The translations under genes and the position numbers were made by a program. A stretch of 11,437 bases of DNA. Source: Patescibacteria group bacterium. GTDB lineage: Bacteria; Patescibacteriota; Patescibacteriia; 2-12-FULL-60-25. Positions 11,295 to 11,437 of this stretch are shown here, piece by piece. Location of the stretch: the NCBI GenBank assembly GCA_018824765.1, contig JAHJFW010000043.1:1-11437 (forward strand), read 5' to 3'. A model generated the notes under the pieces. The model saw only the letters and a list, made by a program, of their open reading frames with translations. It did not search any database and was not told the DNA's origin. How positions within the stretch are numbered: position 1 is the first letter of the stretch; each line of letters starts with the position of its first letter.

Positions 11295-11437
11295 TTAAAA
11301 CTCTTTCCGCGGACGTTTGATTCCGCTCGCGGCAGATGAAAAATTACCATTCTTCTTTCTCTTTGGCAATACATCTTCAACCTGTACGGACCGCCGTCCC
11401 CTGCCGGTAATCATCTTTATTTTTTTATCGCCTATCG
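11295..11437 (-). CDS. 3' end of an unidentified gene (cut by the window edge)
   Basis: A frame is open from the right edge to TAA at 11295-11297, giving about 47 codons. The visible part is basic and hydrophilic (IGDKKIKMITGRGRRSVQ, then VLPKRKKNGN and IKRPRKEF at the end), as in many protein C-termini. An internal ATG at 11414 would give a 39-residue peptide if the gene started there. I cannot name a family. Its closeness to tRNA-Leu (13 bases) suggests co-transcription or a tRNA promoter within this frame. Confidence 0.4.
   Translation of the reverse strand, partial: IGDKKIKMITGRGRRSVQVEDVLPKRKKNGNFSSAASGIKRPRKEF

Noticed and set aside
11023..11298. 91-codon + strand frame ending in an RGLEPPHPCGPQPLK peptide
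   Set aside because: It reads the end of pyrB out of frame, then the reverse complement of tRNA-Leu; such peptides are a known artefact of tRNA-Leu antisense.

Overview
The window looks like a piece of a small bacterial genome, most plausibly of the Patescibacteria (Candidate Phyla Radiation, Parcubacteria-like). This is inferred from the tight packing of short operons, the small uncharacterised membrane and coiled-coil proteins, the frequent lack of Shine-Dalgarno sites, and intergenic gaps filled with short tandem 'word' repeats. The assignment is an impression from style; no phylogeny was run. The code is standard: UAA, UAG and UGA all end genes here, and UGA ends prfA itself, so this is not one of the lineages that read UGA as glycine.

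Layout: topA (DNA topoisomerase I, +) opens the window behind an inverted array of 9-base repeats and is followed by an 11-copy heptamer array and a 59-base palindromic repeat. On the - strand come a 468-residue acidic coiled-coil protein of unknown function, a repeat-rich gap, and the rpmE-prfA pair (ribosomal protein L31, release factor 1). queA (queuosine synthesis, +) is divergent from rpmE. Facing queA on the - strand are a 3-TM membrane protein and yraN (UPF0102 nuclease-like), then a 2-TM small protein coupled to a class I methyltransferase, and an RBBP9/YdeN-type serine hydrolase. A tRNA-Val(UAC) gene lies between two identical 38-base perfect palindromes. Next on the + strand are a 109-residue hypothetical protein and pyrB (aspartate carbamoyltransferase), each with its own sigma-70-like promoter, Shine-Dalgarno site and terminator. 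The window closes with a - strand tRNA-Leu(GAG) and the 3' end of an unidentified gene.

Most genes are housekeeping: DNA topology, translation (prfA, rpmE, tRNAs, queA) and pyrimidine synthesis. I see no CRISPR array, transposase, phage gene or recognisable defence system. The material worth a second look is mainly in the non-coding DNA. It includes promoters whose -10 box lies only 8-10 bases from the start codon (predicting near-leaderless mRNAs), long perfect palindromes abutting the CCA ends of both tRNA genes, a tandem repeat inside queA, and a different short-word array in several intergenic gaps. At the protein level, PyrB has an altered carbamoyl-phosphate loop and RF1 has a cysteine after its GGQ motif.
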